Positions 1 to 13,200 of a stretch of 64,000 nucleotides of DNA are shown in pieces (positions within the stretch are counted from its first letter, which is position 1; the number at the start of each line of letters is the position of its first letter). The DNA lies in contig NC_079887.1 in assembly GCF_029227915.1 (NCBI RefSeq), positions 22,751,650-22,815,649 of the forward strand, in the 5' to 3' direction. The stretch is from Hydractinia symbiolongicarpus. Its lineage: Eukaryota > Cnidaria > Hydrozoa > Anthoathecata > Hydractiniidae. A program made the translations under genes and the position numbers. The notes beneath the pieces were generated by a model, which saw only the letters and a list, made by a program, of their open reading frames with translations, had not been told where the DNA came from and did no database searches.

Positions 1-130
1 TTTCGTGCCTAATCAATCTACGTAACGGATAGACCCTCTGTTTCTATTGGGACGAACTGCGCCTAATCAATTTACGTATCGGATAGCTTTTGGGCCGCTT
101 TCAAAAGTGATATGTTTCGTATCGGATAGC
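1..130. repeat. Short degenerate tandem repeat
   Basis: Three imperfect copies of a motif ending CGTAACGGATAG or CGTATCGGATAG occur near positions 20-31, 74-86 and 117-129. The first two are preceded by GCCTAATCAAT. The spacing is about 55 and 43 bp. No function can be assigned. It may be the edge of a longer array outside the window. Confidence 0.4.
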
Positions 131-535
131 TTCTTCTGTTGTTATTCTGTACTTTTTTTATTATGACGTAAATGATGTTTATACGTTTATGGAAACAGGT
201 TTGTGCTGGCACAGTTCGTATGTGTTTTCATTATGCCAGATCATAAATTGATTCTGCGCAATAATCTATCCGATACAATGGACACATGGTCTAAATATAT
301 AAAGGTATATATGAGGTATTTCAAAGTCTGTCTGTCCCGTTGTAAAAGCAAGCAAGGAATTCTGGGAACAAAGTTGTATGTACTGTCAGCAATTTATTTG
401 ATTGAACTTTTAATGTATACTGAAGCCACCGTGTTATAAACAGACGCATTTCCGTCGCGTAATTTCATGTTTGTTACCTGCAAATCAAATGGATTGAAAA
501 ACATCAAACGCTTCGATGTTCTGTCACCAAAAACC

Positions 536-622
536 AACCTCGTCCCCAGGGGACTTCTACGCCTATTGAGACGGGATGGGGAATATCATAAGCGTAGAAG
601 AGCCCTGGAGACAAAGTTGGAT
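536..622. repeat. Fold-back repeat, AACCTCG family
   Basis: The left arm begins AACCTCGTCCCCAGG and continues to CTTCTACGCC. The right arm carries GCGTAGAAGAGCCCTGG, so the two ends can pair as an imperfect hairpin. Related fold-backs occur at 866-955, 5962-6034 and in several other places. It looks like a short dispersed palindromic element. Confidence 0.6.
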
Positions 623-662
623 GAAAGCCTTTTCTATAAATATTTTTTCTTCATTTTTATAG

Positions 663-1932
663 CGGTGGTAAAAAGTCAAGACAATGAATATACGAAAGAA
701 GAAGATTTTAACACTGGGAAAGGTAATTATCTTTTTAAAATTTTGAGGTTTTGGGAAGTGGTAACAAAAAGAGAATTTTTTAACATCGTGTAAGTTCTTT
801 ATACTACAGTTGGCTATTACAATAACTGTTTTCAAAAAGATTCCATCCACAGTTGATGAGCACCGTATGTAACCTCGCCCTCAGTACCCTTCCACGCCTA
901 AATTATCCTGGCGGGACGGGGTCACCATAGGCGTAGAAGAGCCCTGGGGACAGGGCTGCACCGTGTAAAGATTTGTCTTCTGGTATACATATTAGCTGTC
1001 ATCAGTGTCACTTTTAATACACCTTTACCCTGTTAATGAAGTTGTTGACAATAATATTTTTAGACAAATATACGGAGGGAAATAAGCAATCGAACGCGTA
1101 TAGTAATGCAATCAAATTTGACTTCAATGCTGTGACTGGCCAACTTACTGGAGGTTTGTCCTTCTTAAATCTTACTCTGATTTTCAAGACCGTATACAAC
1201 CTTCTCGTTTTAGGTGTTCTTGTCGTTTGATGTACTCCCTTAAGGAAATAAATATTTAGCGAAGTTTGTTCTTGCGATTTTATCCCTCATTTGCGGAGTT
1301 CTGCAAACTTGCAATTTTTAGAGCAAACTTCAGAATAATTTTCGCAAAAGTAGGCGAAAGTTCTTCAATCCTAAAAATAAGTTACAAAATATTTCTTTCC
1401 TGAAAGTATTAAAAATGATTAATAGTAACAAAAGTTTTGCCTTGTGTATATATACAAGCAATGAAGGTGATAAATTTACGTTAGTCATTTTTCGCCACTA
1501 CTTGCATGCTACTTGTAAGCATCAACCTCGTCCGTCGGTCTATTTACTTCTCAACGGCGCTGCACAATAAAAGGTGCTGGGGTCGAGCTTGGCTTTGCAT
1601 AGCTTTATAGCCGAATCTCTTGTTGCCGTTTTTTCGTCATCTCAAATTTTCGTTGACCGTAATTTTTTTGATTATAAATTTTTGCTTAATAAAAAGAGGA
1701 CCAATTGTTTTTAGGTTGTATATGGCAAATCGGGGAAGGTAGAAAAGATGGAGTCTACTCTAAAGTATCTGTTGGAACAGTTACTAGTGGAACACAGTGT
1801 ATGTTTCTCTGCACGCGCAGCAGTACTACATACAATGGTGCGATTTTGCGATACAATAACGCGTGCTACTGCATTGCCGGAATGGATGGTCGCGACAACG
1901 ACAGCAATTATCTCACGTGTTCAATAAGATAA
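663..1932 (+). CDS. 3' exons of secreted six-cysteine (PAN/apple-like) protein, partial
   Basis: Three exons with matching phases are visible: 663-722, 1064-1153 and 1715-1932 (stop). Introns follow GT-AG, and exon ends in phase 1 join exons that begin with the other two bases. The last exon has six cysteines, including a C-x3-C pair and a CYC motif with YNGAIL before it. That pattern resembles the PAN/apple-like or WSC-like cysteine modules common in cnidarian extracellular proteins. The first exon of the gene, and therefore any signal peptide, was not found and may lie outside the window. The family call is from memory of cysteine spacing and is weak. The splice model is better supported than the function. 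The gene runs towards C1QBP, with about 780 bp between stop codons. Confidence 0.45.
866..955. repeat. Fold-back repeat, AACCTCG family
   Basis: This is a second palindromic copy in the same intergenic or intronic stretch as the one at 536-622. It opens with AACCTCGCCCTCAG and closes with GCGTAGAAGAGCCCTGGGG. The middle differs from the first copy, which fits independent insertions or decay. Confidence 0.55.
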
Positions 1933-2712
1933 ACTAAGTTACCAATTCGCAACAGTAGTGCTTTGATTACAGCCCGTTTTCTCTCTCATCGAAATGGTAA
2001 AAGGTCTGGAAACGAGGGTGGCTTTGATTAATCTTCTGAGATTTTTATTTGCAACTCATCTGCTTATGTTTGATGTAAGGTAACACTCGCAAATGAAGAA
2101 ACGCCCTTTTGAGGTAAGTCGTATTAAAACGGGCGTTTACACAGATGGCGGTAATTTTGAAATCTAAGAATCTGTTTATTCATATTGAAGCGACTTTTTA
2201 AAAGTCTTTTAATTTAAGTTTTGTTAATTTTTTATTTACTTTTTTATATATATATTTCTGCTACTTCATTCTTTGCTCTTTGTAAACGATTTGAATAGAT
2301 TCTAGAATATAAGTTACTTTTGAGCGCTAGTCGACAGTTTTTCTCACTCTCTTTCTCGCAAAAACGCATTATCACAGGTTTCCACTTAATATTTCACCTG
2401 TATAAGATGAGACACATAAAATGACACATGAGTCCGACGTCATCTGTTCCTAGGACTCTTTTATCACTTCTTGGTACAAGACAAAGGCCAACTGTGTGAA
2501 TAAGGCAAGATGTTTTCGTTGCTGATCTCAGATTTTTACCAGACTCTTGAATTTGTGCATAAAAAAATTGATTAGAAAATATTTCTTTTATTATTTTAAA
2601 AGTAACTATAACAAAAATATTGATAAAAGTTACAAACGATACAATATTCGCAGTTCTGTCAATCGAAAAAGTTTATGCCTCGTAGCCGCCAGTTTGGAGT
2701 GTTCGCCAGTCT
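1933..2712. other. Convergent 3' intergenic region
   Basis: This stretch lies between two convergent stop codons. It is AT-rich and has no coding exon that I can support. It probably holds both 3' untranslated ends. Confidence 0.5.
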
Positions 2713-5700
2713 TCATTTTCCCGCCATAAAGCTCTGTAGTGTCTTCAAAAACGTTAAATAATGCCGATGTTCGACCGACGTGCTGAGATCTATTAGATCG
2801 TTGATAAACACGCCATTTACACCACGCTCCAGTAAAGTTGTCATCAGCATACTGTACAATTCCTAAGTAAAAAAAAAGTAAACAAACAAATTAGAAATCC
2901 AAATTTTTTCGCTTAACAAGAAAAGATGCACTAATTAAGTCCAATACTGCAACATATAGAATAGCGACAAACATTGACTCAGAATTCCTTACCGCATATG
3001 TCAACGGGCTAGAGGAACATGCTGTATGTCCGCCAAATACATGAAAATAAAGTGACTTTCATGGTTAATAAACTTATTTTAGAGAACCAGCTAGCGAAAA
3101 AAAATCAAAGGTAAATTTAAGATTTTTTCTGAAAGATTTGAAATATTTTAGGTCCCTATGATTACATTAAGGGGTAGGCTACAGAAACCCGAAATGACTT
3201 TCCAGTACGAAATTTAGAAGAAGAAAATTTCACGACTATGCGAAGCTTGTAGTGTTTAACGACCTTACTGTTGCCGAATGAAGATAAGAAAAACTCAATT
3301 ACAATGTAGAAACTCCTACCCCGTCCATCGTTTCAGTGTCGGCTTCAAATACAGACTCGTTTTGTGACGTTTTATCGTAAATTTTGACATTTTCGAATCG
3401 AAACAAATCGAACTGTTCGTCTTCTGCAGTTTCGCCTTCCAAATCCTCTTCACTAAGATTGGTGTTACACGAGCAGTTGAAATGCAATGTTTTTCCGGAA
3501 GGTTTTGTAATTTTTACAGTAAATTGTGGATACGATACAATCTACAAATAAATAAAATGACATGCCTATCAATTAACACAATTCAACTATTTTATTTTCA
3601 AAACTATAGATCCTGCTATGATAACAAAAAGTTAAAAGTGATGTCACCTAGAGAAAGTGTACACTGGTGGTCAAAGAAAACTTTACGAAGGTCCTACTGG
3701 TTAAAAGAGGACTCAGATGACTTTTTTCCTGTCACAAACCTGCAATATGTTCTGCAAAAAACATTACATAAACCTCACATCAGGTGTATCAACATCAATC
3801 TCTTCAGGATTCTCTACGCTAATTTCTTCATCAACATTTAGATTTTCATTCACATCAAAAGATATCTCGACTCTAAATATGCAAATAATTTTGTTGACTA
3901 ATGGTACTATATACTATCCTTACAGCAGTAGATACAAAGGCACTATGTTAAAAGCTTGTCATAGCAGGGGCTTGCGGCAGATGTTAAGATACTGCAGGGT
4001 CATGATTCAGAACTGAACCAGTCTAAAATTGGGATATGTTAGAGTACTTGTTTACTAGACTTTGTTTACTAGACATAACTTGAAAGTGAAACACAGGTTG
4101 TGAAACACTTTTTACTTTAAAATATACATATATTTAGAGCAAACCCTCCATTTTACTCTAAGTAAAACTTTTTATTATGAAAAAAACTTTATAACATGTA
4201 AATTTTACGTTTGAATTTTTCATTTAGTTAATTTAACAAAATCATAAGCAAAATTGTCACAAATAGTCATGCAACAGTTTCAACTGTTATAGAGGCCCTA
4301 CATGTTTACACACAAAATTTGATTGCAAGCCGACATGCAGAACCCAAGTTTTGGGGTCATCAGCAAAAAATTAAGAGACCTGGGACGAGTAAAATTTTTT
4401 ATGTTAATTAATTCACATTTATAATATATTTATCCATTGATAAAGTTTAAATGCACATCCCTCAACGGACTAAAATTACTGATGACAGAAAATGTCCAAA
4501 TTTGCCATTACGTAAATATCTATATAATAATACGCTTGTGTGAGTAACCATGTGAGTCCACGACACGCAAACTATGGGTCACTTTTTTAGAAGGTGGCGT
4601 TACGCTAAAATTTACCAAGTTTAAAAAAAGCACAAATCAGGGGGTTACTATTTAAACTTTTAATTCTTTTTTTAGTTATTTTAAAAAATAAAACTCATTT
4701 TTTTTATTTTAATAACACTAAATTTTTATTTTTATTTTTAAATGTTTCTATTTGTTGTTCTTTTTTGTTTTAAAAGCCCCGTTGGTCGTTATAGATAGAA
4801 TAATTTAATTTTACACTGGATTAATGTGCACGCCGTATCTAACGGAAACAAGTTGTTTATCAATTGAAAAAAAAAAAAAGCGGAGCGAAGAAGGTTGTCT
4901 GTTTTTTAAAGTAATCCTGGAAAAAGTTATTTCAAACAATTTACTCATCATAAGGTTAGATTAGAGCTTATATTTGTATTTCTATATTTTCCATTGTGTT
5001 CTGGGACCGAGGTTGCTTCCTTTTATAGAAATTCTATCGGATTCGAATATGAATGTAATTCGAATCTAAAATGTAAAAAACAAAAATGTTATGTTGTTGT
5101 CGAACGAAGGTGTTAGTTAGAAATTTAAGCACTTATTTTGTAAAACGGGTCAGAAGTTTAGAATATCCTAAAAATATGTCTCTAAGCTTAATAGTTTGTT
5201 TTAAATATGAATAGCAAAAAACTGATTAAAAGTTTACTTTTTTTATTGTATATCAAACGAACTGAAATTTTTTTTGTCCAAGCAAGGGGCTGTTACATGT
5301 AGTAGAATTGCCGTTAAGTTAAGAACATCAGGCTGAAACTAAAACACACTATTCTTATAAAAACAGCCTGTATATCCTAGAAAAGAACTTACATAAACTG
5401 TAAAACGTAATTTTTCCGTTGTTACTGTTTTTAAGATTACAGACTGTGTGATTCAGTGTTGATGTCGTTATAAAAAACCTAAACCTAAAACCTAAAGTTA
5501 AATCAATGTTTACATCTGTTACATTGCCGTTTGAAATATATTTGATTCTTAAATTCAAAAACGATGCATTTTTATCTTCTTTGATTTTATGCGTGATTTT
5601 CTTAACTATAAGTTTGGGTCTGTTCTTTTAATATTTTGGATTGAAATATTTCGGTAGTTATATAACAACATACAAAATGATTCAAGTTTTTATATTTCCC

Positions 5701-8700
5701 TTTTGTGTTTTCATCTATAAATTTCTTATACCTGGAGTATAACTTTGAAAGGTTTGCAGTTTGCAATAGACTTAACAGCTGATTTTTTATGACGTTGAAA
5801 AATGATGGATTTTTTTTAATGTTTGGTATACTTTTTTCCCCTGGTGTACTTCTTGAATGGCAAAGCAAGTATATAGTTTTTACGTAACGGTTTTTAGCCA
5901 CCTGTGATATTTTTGGACATTTTGTTTAAGCGGTTCTAAACATAGAATTATGCATATTTGGTCAACCTCGGTCCCAGGGCTTTTTTCTCTTTCTGCCATC
6001 CCGTTATAGAAGAGACAGAGAGCCAGGGTGGAGGATGAAATGTGCGTTTTGAAAATTCAAATTGCTGTGTTGTATGTTTTTGTTTGGTATCCCTTACATC
6101 GGTTAAATGAGAGATTCAATGGATTCTTTCACGGGAATTCAGATAACTGTTAATTTATTTTTTTGTGTAAAACCTTGAAAGTGTTACTGTATGCAATAGA
6201 CTGAATATCTGATTTTGGTATGACGTGGGACAAACTGTACAGTGTGGAAATTGTGCAATAACTTTTTTGTATAACTTGGTAAAATATGATGGATTTTTTA
6301 AATGTCTGATATACTTTTTTCCCTGGTGTACTTTCGGCACGGCTAAGCAAATATATATTTTGCATTTTGTATTTTTAATTATTAATTTTTTTTTGTTGCA
6401 CGTGCTTATATTTTCAACATTTTGGTTTCAACTGGTATAAATATAAAGTAATGCAGACTGTGAGCAACCTCGATTCCAGGGCTTTTTCTCTATTTTTTCC
6501 GTCCTGTTCGGTCTGCCCAGAGGCAGACCGAGAAAGACTTGGCAGGAGGTTATAAGGACAGACTTGATACAGAGGAAGTTGAGTTTAGATCTAACACAGT
6601 CTAGATCAGATTGGAAGAGGGTCATTAATATACCCCGTCCAACCCATGCTAGCATGGAAAACGGACGTTAAGCCGAGAATGATGATGATGATGATGATGT
6701 TAAAAAAAAGACAAACACTCAAGGTTGGATTGTAAGTTTTAAAAATTCAAATTACCATATGCTGTATGTTTTGTTTGGTATCCTTTACACGCATTTCATG
6801 GAGACATTCAGTGGGTTCTTCCACGGGAATTTGGCTTGATGACGTCAGCAAAAATTTAAAACCTTTATATTTCCTTAACTGTTCTTCAAAAGCACATGAT
6901 TATGTACATTTTCCTGATCACCGCTTTAAGCTCTACACAATAGAAGAAACGTGAAAACAAGCTTATAAATTTATTTTTTGTGGATGGGTTGCTGACGTCA
7001 TCAAAACTCAAATGACAGTTCTTTTTCATTTGTATCCTGCCTCAGTGGATTTTTCCACGGACTTTCTCGACTAGTGACATTATAATTTATATATTATAAA
7101 AGTCAATCAATCTCTTAAACATTTGTTGTACACCATGTGTTGTGGTGCTTTGTTGTGTACCATGTGTTTTTAATAAAGTTGTAACAGCGACTGTTGTACA
7201 ATGTTTGCTTAACACTTATGTTAATGGAAAGCGACTTTAAGGGAATTATGTTTGGTTGGCATCAACTCAGATGCAAACACATCAGATTAAAGCACCTACT
7301 TTTCACCATTGAACTTCCTGGATAAGCCAACATGTGTTCCATTCATTTCCACCTGAATAAAATAGGAGAAAAAATAAATAGGTATGGCATTTTCTCTGAT
7401 TCAAAAATTGCTGACAACATCACAAAAAATGCTGAGATAAAAATAAAATAACTTATTTATTTCGTATTATACTACAGTTGTGCTAAAGATCAACTCTGTA
7501 AAATTTATGGACAGGAGGCGATTTATGGCTTTCTCTAATACCTGCAAGAGCAAAAAACTCTCATACTAAATAGGTTTAAATTTCAACATTTTTGACAACG
7601 CCGACAAGCTAAGAAATTAATGGAAATTAGCATACAACATTTATAGACATTTTTTAAACAAATTCTAAATAACCAAGAAGATTTAAAAAGAGAAGGAGGG
7701 ACATCTCAGCAGTTTTTTGGAAACCAGGCCTATAGTCTTTGTTTTATTTTGATGTGATTGTTTACTTTATTTTATTAATTTTATATATTTAGTTTGTACA
7801 GATATTTCCAAGTTGAAACATGCGAGTCAGCTTCATCAAATGTAGTGGCGTTAAAAAAAGGGATTGGGACCTTGTATATTTTCAGAACTTCAATGAATTG
7901 GGAAATAAAATTTTATTTACATGATTCTTCCGAAAAACTTAGCTTTAGTACCAAATATCATGAAATTTGGTAATAGTGAGTGTCAAAATTCCATCTGTTA
8001 ATCTTTTTTTTAAAAGAAACATACATTTTGAATTCAGCTTGAATGTTTCTTAGCATTAAAGGACATGTTCTAAAAATTTATAGATCCTTGTGTGATATCT
8101 CTAAAATGCTATGTAATCAGCAAGAGACTGTCAATCATTATCATTATCCATATTCTTATTAATTTTTTTTTAAAATATCATGCAAATTAGGAGTTGAAAT
8201 TACCTATTCTTGCGGTCAGATTTGCGTCATAACACTGGTTGAACCAATCACGGGCGAGTATTTAGGTTAAACAGCCATTAAGAAATGGTGTACAAATGCC
8301 GCAATCATGTTTTTGTGGTGAAACCTTCATAATTACAATACTGGATTTTTCAAGGAATTCTTTTTTTAGTCAATTTTTAATATGTTTTAGATTCTGCTTA
8401 ATTTTTGCCATTTTGCTACATTTTAACGTCGTTTTGCTTGTGAATTCTGCTTAATTAAGGTTGCTACTGTGAAGGATCATGAAAAGTCCACTTTGTACCC
8501 CATCAGGGAGCAAGGAAGGAGAACATTCCGACTGCAAGAATAAGCTCAGTTAAGCTAAAACATAAGGGTGTCATCTCAATGAAAATCTTGTGCACATTCA
8601 TACACATTTTTAAATAAAATGAATGCCCTTTAAAAACTTTTACACTTTCCTTTAAAAAATTTGATTTGCAGCTTATCATTAACTGTGTGTTGTTATTATT

Positions 8701-9932
8701 TGACCACATGAGCAAAAAACAATAGCTAGCGTATGATCCGCCAACTCCGTGATTCGATAACTCCGTGAAACTGCTTTCAAAGCCTACAACAACTTACCAC
8801 AGCTCTGTCTACCATTTTTAATGAATGAATTCGATTCAGGGGGTTTGATACTACCACTTAATCATTTTAGGGGTGTCGGAACTCGCGCATGACAAAAATT
8901 TGGCGGTAAGTTCAGCTGGCTACACCTTTTTGTGATTTTTAAGTGAAGCGCGACGGCGGTCATTTTTGATATATATTGTTATCTCAGTTAATTGATTATA
9001 ATTATGGTCATGTTATATATAACTTTTCTGAGGGTCCAATGATTTGAGAATGTTTTCTAATGAATATTTTAATTTTTAAAATATTTTTGCTAGTCATCAA
9101 AAAACAAACGTGTTTTTCAAATTTTACGGAGTTGAAGGATCCATCACGGCATTATCGGATGATAGTACATGTCGGATCCGGCTTATTTGTCCACAAATAA
9201 ATGTATTTTTTTTCTTATCATACCCCCCGAACGGTCCGCGACAGATAGCGCTACGATAATAAAAGTTTGAAATAACCGATATGTTGACGATATGGATATA
9301 AGGACGTTAAATGTGTTTTTTTTACGGAGTTGGCGGATCATACGCTAGTATTCAAACAATAAAAATAGACAATATTCCAACTGCATAAAATTTCTTTGTA
9401 AGCCGGCCAGTACTTTGAACTGGAAGGGGTTAGAAAAACTATGCTGAGTCTCCTAGACAAGATCTGTATCTTTATTTTTAAAAACATATATAATTATAGC
9501 TACCTTAAAATCTTTGAATTCTGGAACCTCCATTACATTTTCTTGCTCATAATTTATTTCTTCTTGCAAAAAACTAACTAGATCTTTGTCACCTAATCAA
9601 ATATACAAATAAAATTTAGATGTAAACAATTATTTGAAAATCAGCCTGTTAGCTATCTAGATATTTTTAAAAACCCTGAAAACAAACTTACCATCTGTTT
9701 GATTATGTGTCCCGTGTGTGAGATGCAATGATCTTTGGTGCCTTGTTTTGCTGTTGACTTGAGGAAGTCGACATTTTATAGAAGCGAGAGAAGAAAGACA
9801 TCTCTTTTCTGTCAAAGGCATACACACGCTGGACTTATAAGCCGCGTTACTGCGAACAAGTTTGACAATACTTCTCCCGAAAGACATTTTGTACATACTT
9901 GACTTTTTAAAAAAATAAGTGATGCAAGCCAT
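2713..9932 (-). CDS. C1QBP: Complement component 1 Q-binding protein (p32/MAM33 family), mitochondrial
   Basis: Six exons on the minus strand: 9932-9692, 9592-9504, 7352-7300, 3872-3779, 3541-3320, 2862-2713 (stop TGA). All junction phases agree and give about 282 residues, the usual family length. Exon 1 is a basic, Arg/Ser-rich leader typical of mitochondrial import. It runs into TDGDKDLVSFLQEEI, the family's first conserved helix. Exon 3 has VEMNGTHVGLSRKF and exon 4 VEISFDVNENLN, matching family beta strands. An acidic loop rich in Glu/Asp follows. Exon 5 holds the core strands, and exon 6 ends with ELYSMLMTTLLERGV and the final helix. The family forms doughnut-shaped acidic trimers in the matrix that support mitochondrial translation. 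ATGs at 9896 and 9887 are alternative starts. Introns 2 and 3 host repeats, including a MITE. Confidence 0.9.
4312..4525 (+). repeat. Dispersed repeat, copy A
   Basis: This stretch, inside intron 3 of C1QBP, is clearly similar and co-directional to 14781-14992. Shared blocks include CAAAATTTGATTGCAA, GGGGT-ATCAGCAAAAAA, TTGATAAAGTTTAAAT and GATGACAGAAAATGTC. No ends or coding capacity were recognised. Confidence 0.65.
5962..6034. repeat. Fold-back repeat, AACCTCG family
   Basis: The sequence opens AACCTCGGTCCCAGGGC and closes with GAGAGCCAGGGTGGAGG, which can pair with the opening. A related half copy, AACCTCGATTCCAGGGC, begins near 6469. Confidence 0.5.
6522..6700 (+). mobile_element. 5'-truncated LINE 3' end
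   Basis: The frame from 6522 to the TAA at 6669 reads GRPRKTWQEVIRTDL and then a W-containing tail. This is the typical C-terminus of many non-LTR retrotransposon ORF2 proteins. It is followed by a short 3' UTR and a (GAT)n tail at about 6679-6699. Only the last 50 or so codons remain, so this is a dead-on-arrival copy in C1QBP intron 3. Confidence 0.7.
8729..9345 (+). mobile_element. MITE, copy 1 (617 bp)
   Basis: Terminal inverted repeats of about 24 bp begin GCGTATGATCCGCCAAC and end with its complement. The element is flanked by TA on both sides (8727-8728 and 9346-9347), as in Tc1/mariner-type MITEs. It lies in C1QBP intron 2. An inverted and diverged copy is at 60093-60706. No transposase is encoded. 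Confidence 0.85.
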
Positions 9933-10210
9933 GTGCGAGCTGGCCTTTTTAGATAGCCTCGTTTTTATTTGTAAATTCTTGGAATTTTATTTGCGGGACT
10001 TGGGAAAATAGGGGATTTCATCATTTTTTTTTGTACTCCCGCGAAGAAACAATTGCTGGGAAATTTAAAATTTTTTGTAGACAGATAGCTTGCTAACAAA
10101 AAGGAAAGCAAATAGAAAAAATTACGACTGTCAATTTATTATAACAGAAACGCAATTATCTAGCTAAGCTAACAAAAAGGAGAAATTGCTGACCAGCGTT
10201 TATTCGCAAA
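9933..10210. promoter_or_regulatory. Divergent start region of C1QBP and MED15
   Basis: Only about 278 bp separates the C1QBP initiation codon (minus) from the MED15 initiation codon (plus), so both 5' UTRs and core promoters must sit here or overlap the first exons. I see no convincing TATA box. Which bases act as promoter is an inference from layout. Confidence 0.6.
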
Positions 10211-13200
10211 ATGGCGGTCAACGAATGGGCATCAAATAATTTGAGGCAAATGGTCATACAGCAAATGTAAGTAACCCTCAACCTTAAGTAAATTCAACCC
10301 AGCAAGAACATAAATGAGATTATTCTACACAACAAGTCCTTCTAATTTTTGCTCTCTCTATCTCTTAACATTATAAAAGTACTGTCTTTACAAAACACAA
10401 AACTGAACAAAAAGCCAAAATTACAGTTCTTGCCATAATTTCTGAAATTTTACTCAATTAATCCAAACTTTAACAAAAAATAAAATATATATTTCTTATA
10501 CATGTGGATGAAAGCAGAATTGTCCAAAAGATCCAATGCACCAATGGCAGAAAAAAATAAGTGCTGTTGTGATGTTCTAGTTTTTCCAATGAATAAGTTG
10601 TTACCAGGGAACTAATTAACTATAATAAATTAGATAACCTGCAGCAGGCAAAAAATGTTTCAGCATTAATTTAGAGGGCATTTTGAACTGTCCAATGAGA
10701 CAACCGCCCTTTAACGCCCTCTGATCGTCAAAACAGCTAAAAGATCATCCCCTGAACGACTCATTGATAAACCGCTTAACTTCTCATTCTTAATTCAAGT
10801 CATGTAAATTTTACTTTTTTTGTACAGCTTTGAACAACATCAAATTTTCTTGTGTTTTTATTCAAATTAAGTATTACATTTACATCTTAAATATTACATA
10901 AAATCTTGGACAAAGTTAAGTTTCTTCAGTGTCGGGTATATATAGTAGATGTATATTCGCATTGTTTATCGAATTAGTTACAGTTAATACCACTACTCCA
11001 TTGTTTTTTAAACCAATCAGCTTGATTTCATGAGAATTTAAACCAATCAGGATGTTTTAAAATCATAACAAATATTTTAATGTACATGTGAGGTGAAGTA
11101 AACTTTATATGAAAACTAAAATCAATTTTAATAGAAAACTAAAATCCCTACAAACCTATGAAGCTAACAAAAACAAATAAGTTGCTTAACCCGTTCGGTA
11201 GACAGACAGACAGACAAACAGATATTTTATTTATCAAAGTTTGTACAATTAAAATTAAAATAAAAAATATATAAAGAAAGAGACACCCTTGGACAATTAC
11301 AGTAAACGATATGAGACGCACAAAACAACGCACACATAATAGTGGGTCAAATGATAAGCAACAACATTAACAACAATATAGAAGATGTAAAAATAACTCA
11401 ACGGAAATTTTAAGCTTGGACCCTATTTAAAATGTAAAAATTTTACAACTTTTTGCTAACGAAATGCAACAAATTTTGTGGACAGTACTTTAAAAATAAA
11501 CGCTAGAAATTAGATAAACAAAAAATGTAGCAAAAGCTGAAATTACATATAGCGAAACTTCCCACAAAATAAACGGAATATTGCTCTTCACGATCTCATG
11601 TATATTGTCTCCCACTTCACTATTAGCTCTACCAACAGCTACCTAGAAGCAATTTGAAATATCCAACAACAAAATCTGATCCACGATGTAAAAATACGAT
11701 ATAAAAATATTGCAAAATAATGTTAACAAACGTGTACCAATCAAGTGTAAAAGTTTGCTACGACGATTAACAAGCTTCACTAAGATTACGCTCCTTTTTA
11801 GTTGAGGTAACAAAATTCTCTTTGTTTTTAAGTCTACGCGATTTTTACCTGCATGTTAGTCCTGGATTGTTCTGCCTTACAGTTTGCATATTACACCAGT
11901 TGCCTGCACCAGAGAGATTCTTGCCCTGCACGATGGGCAGCTTTCACCAGCAAAACTGATGTAAAAAGTGAAGCTGGCACCGACATGGATAATCAAATAT
12001 TTTGCAGTACGAAAGAGCGGTGATTTGTATCTTTTGATAGAAACAAGATCATCGAACCTGGGGACAGAGAGTGGGGACTGCCAAAACCAGTTTTACAGGC
12101 AAAGGCGTGTGTATCATGCTTTGTTTAGACTTTGGGTGTAAAATTTTAAAAAAAACAGGCTCACTGAGATACACCATGACTTTTTGGAGATAAATTTTTA
12201 CTAGTGTATATACACCACTACGCCATAGCTAAATCCGCGCCTGATGTCAAGGGACCTACCTAGACACCAATTCCATCCCATGATATAAGTGAATTGGCAT
12301 GGAGATCATATTTTTATTCGAAATACATTTTCTGCTTGATACATTTGTAATGCAGTGCAATAATATTTATATAATGGTTTCAGGGGCAGTTCTACAGTTT
12401 TACAGTTCTTGTTTAAATGTAGTATGATGACCAATTTAGTGGCTGGATTATAACTAGTACTCCACATCAACAATGCTCAAAAGCGAATTGATACATAGCG
12501 AATTGATATTTATCAATCCCGCCACTTCAAAGAAATAAGCATAGATAGGGGACCCAGTTTGCATATAAACTCTTTACACAGTGACACATCCATTCTCATT
12601 TACACACAATCTAATGAGAGAGTTAAACTTGGTACCAAATAATGTTGTTGTACATAGTTCTTTGACTAATAATAAAGCAGCTAGATGTATAGAATAAGTA
12701 AAGTACAAAGCCCGAACCTTTGTCTCCCCGTGCATGGAGGAGATGTATGATTCAAAAACTTGTGTTATGTTTTGTTATATTTTATTAGGATTAGGAAAGA
12801 TTTGGTCTTTGAACCTTTGACTTAGCAATTTGTTATTTGGTATTCTGCACAGTCAAACAGTCTCTTAGGAAAAAAAATGAAACAAATATATAATATTGAA
12901 TTTTTTTCAGCTAATAATCGCAAGGAAAACATTATGTCAAGGGCATGCAATAACAGATTTTGAAATGGTCTCTTCAATGTTTAACAAATAATAGGAAAAA
13001 AATCAAAATATAAAGTTTCCTCTGAGTACTAAAACTTCCTCCCATATTTTTATATGTATATTTGATGTTTCACTTTTTACCTTTTTTATTACATCCTTTT
13101 ATATTAAATTATCAAATCAATCTTTTGTTTTGTTTCTATATAGTGAAGAAACATACAGTAATTATGGAAACCCAACACGCAAAAGCAGTCAAGAAGTTGA

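Larger units (their letters stand above)
5750..7070. repeat. Degenerate multi-copy repeat cluster
   Basis: Blocks recur here in direct orientation. GCAATAGACT...AATGATGGATTTTTT...CTTTTTTCCC-TGGTGTAC appears near 5760-5850 and again near 6190-6335. A block with a CACGGGAAT core appears near 6130 and 6820, with a weaker copy near 7050. The cluster fits several decayed copies of one transposon inside C1QBP intron 3. Confidence 0.55.

Noticed and set aside
1014-1199. Minus-strand frame opposite the exon at 1064-1153
   Set aside because: It is a shadow. The plus-strand exon has matching phases with its neighbours.
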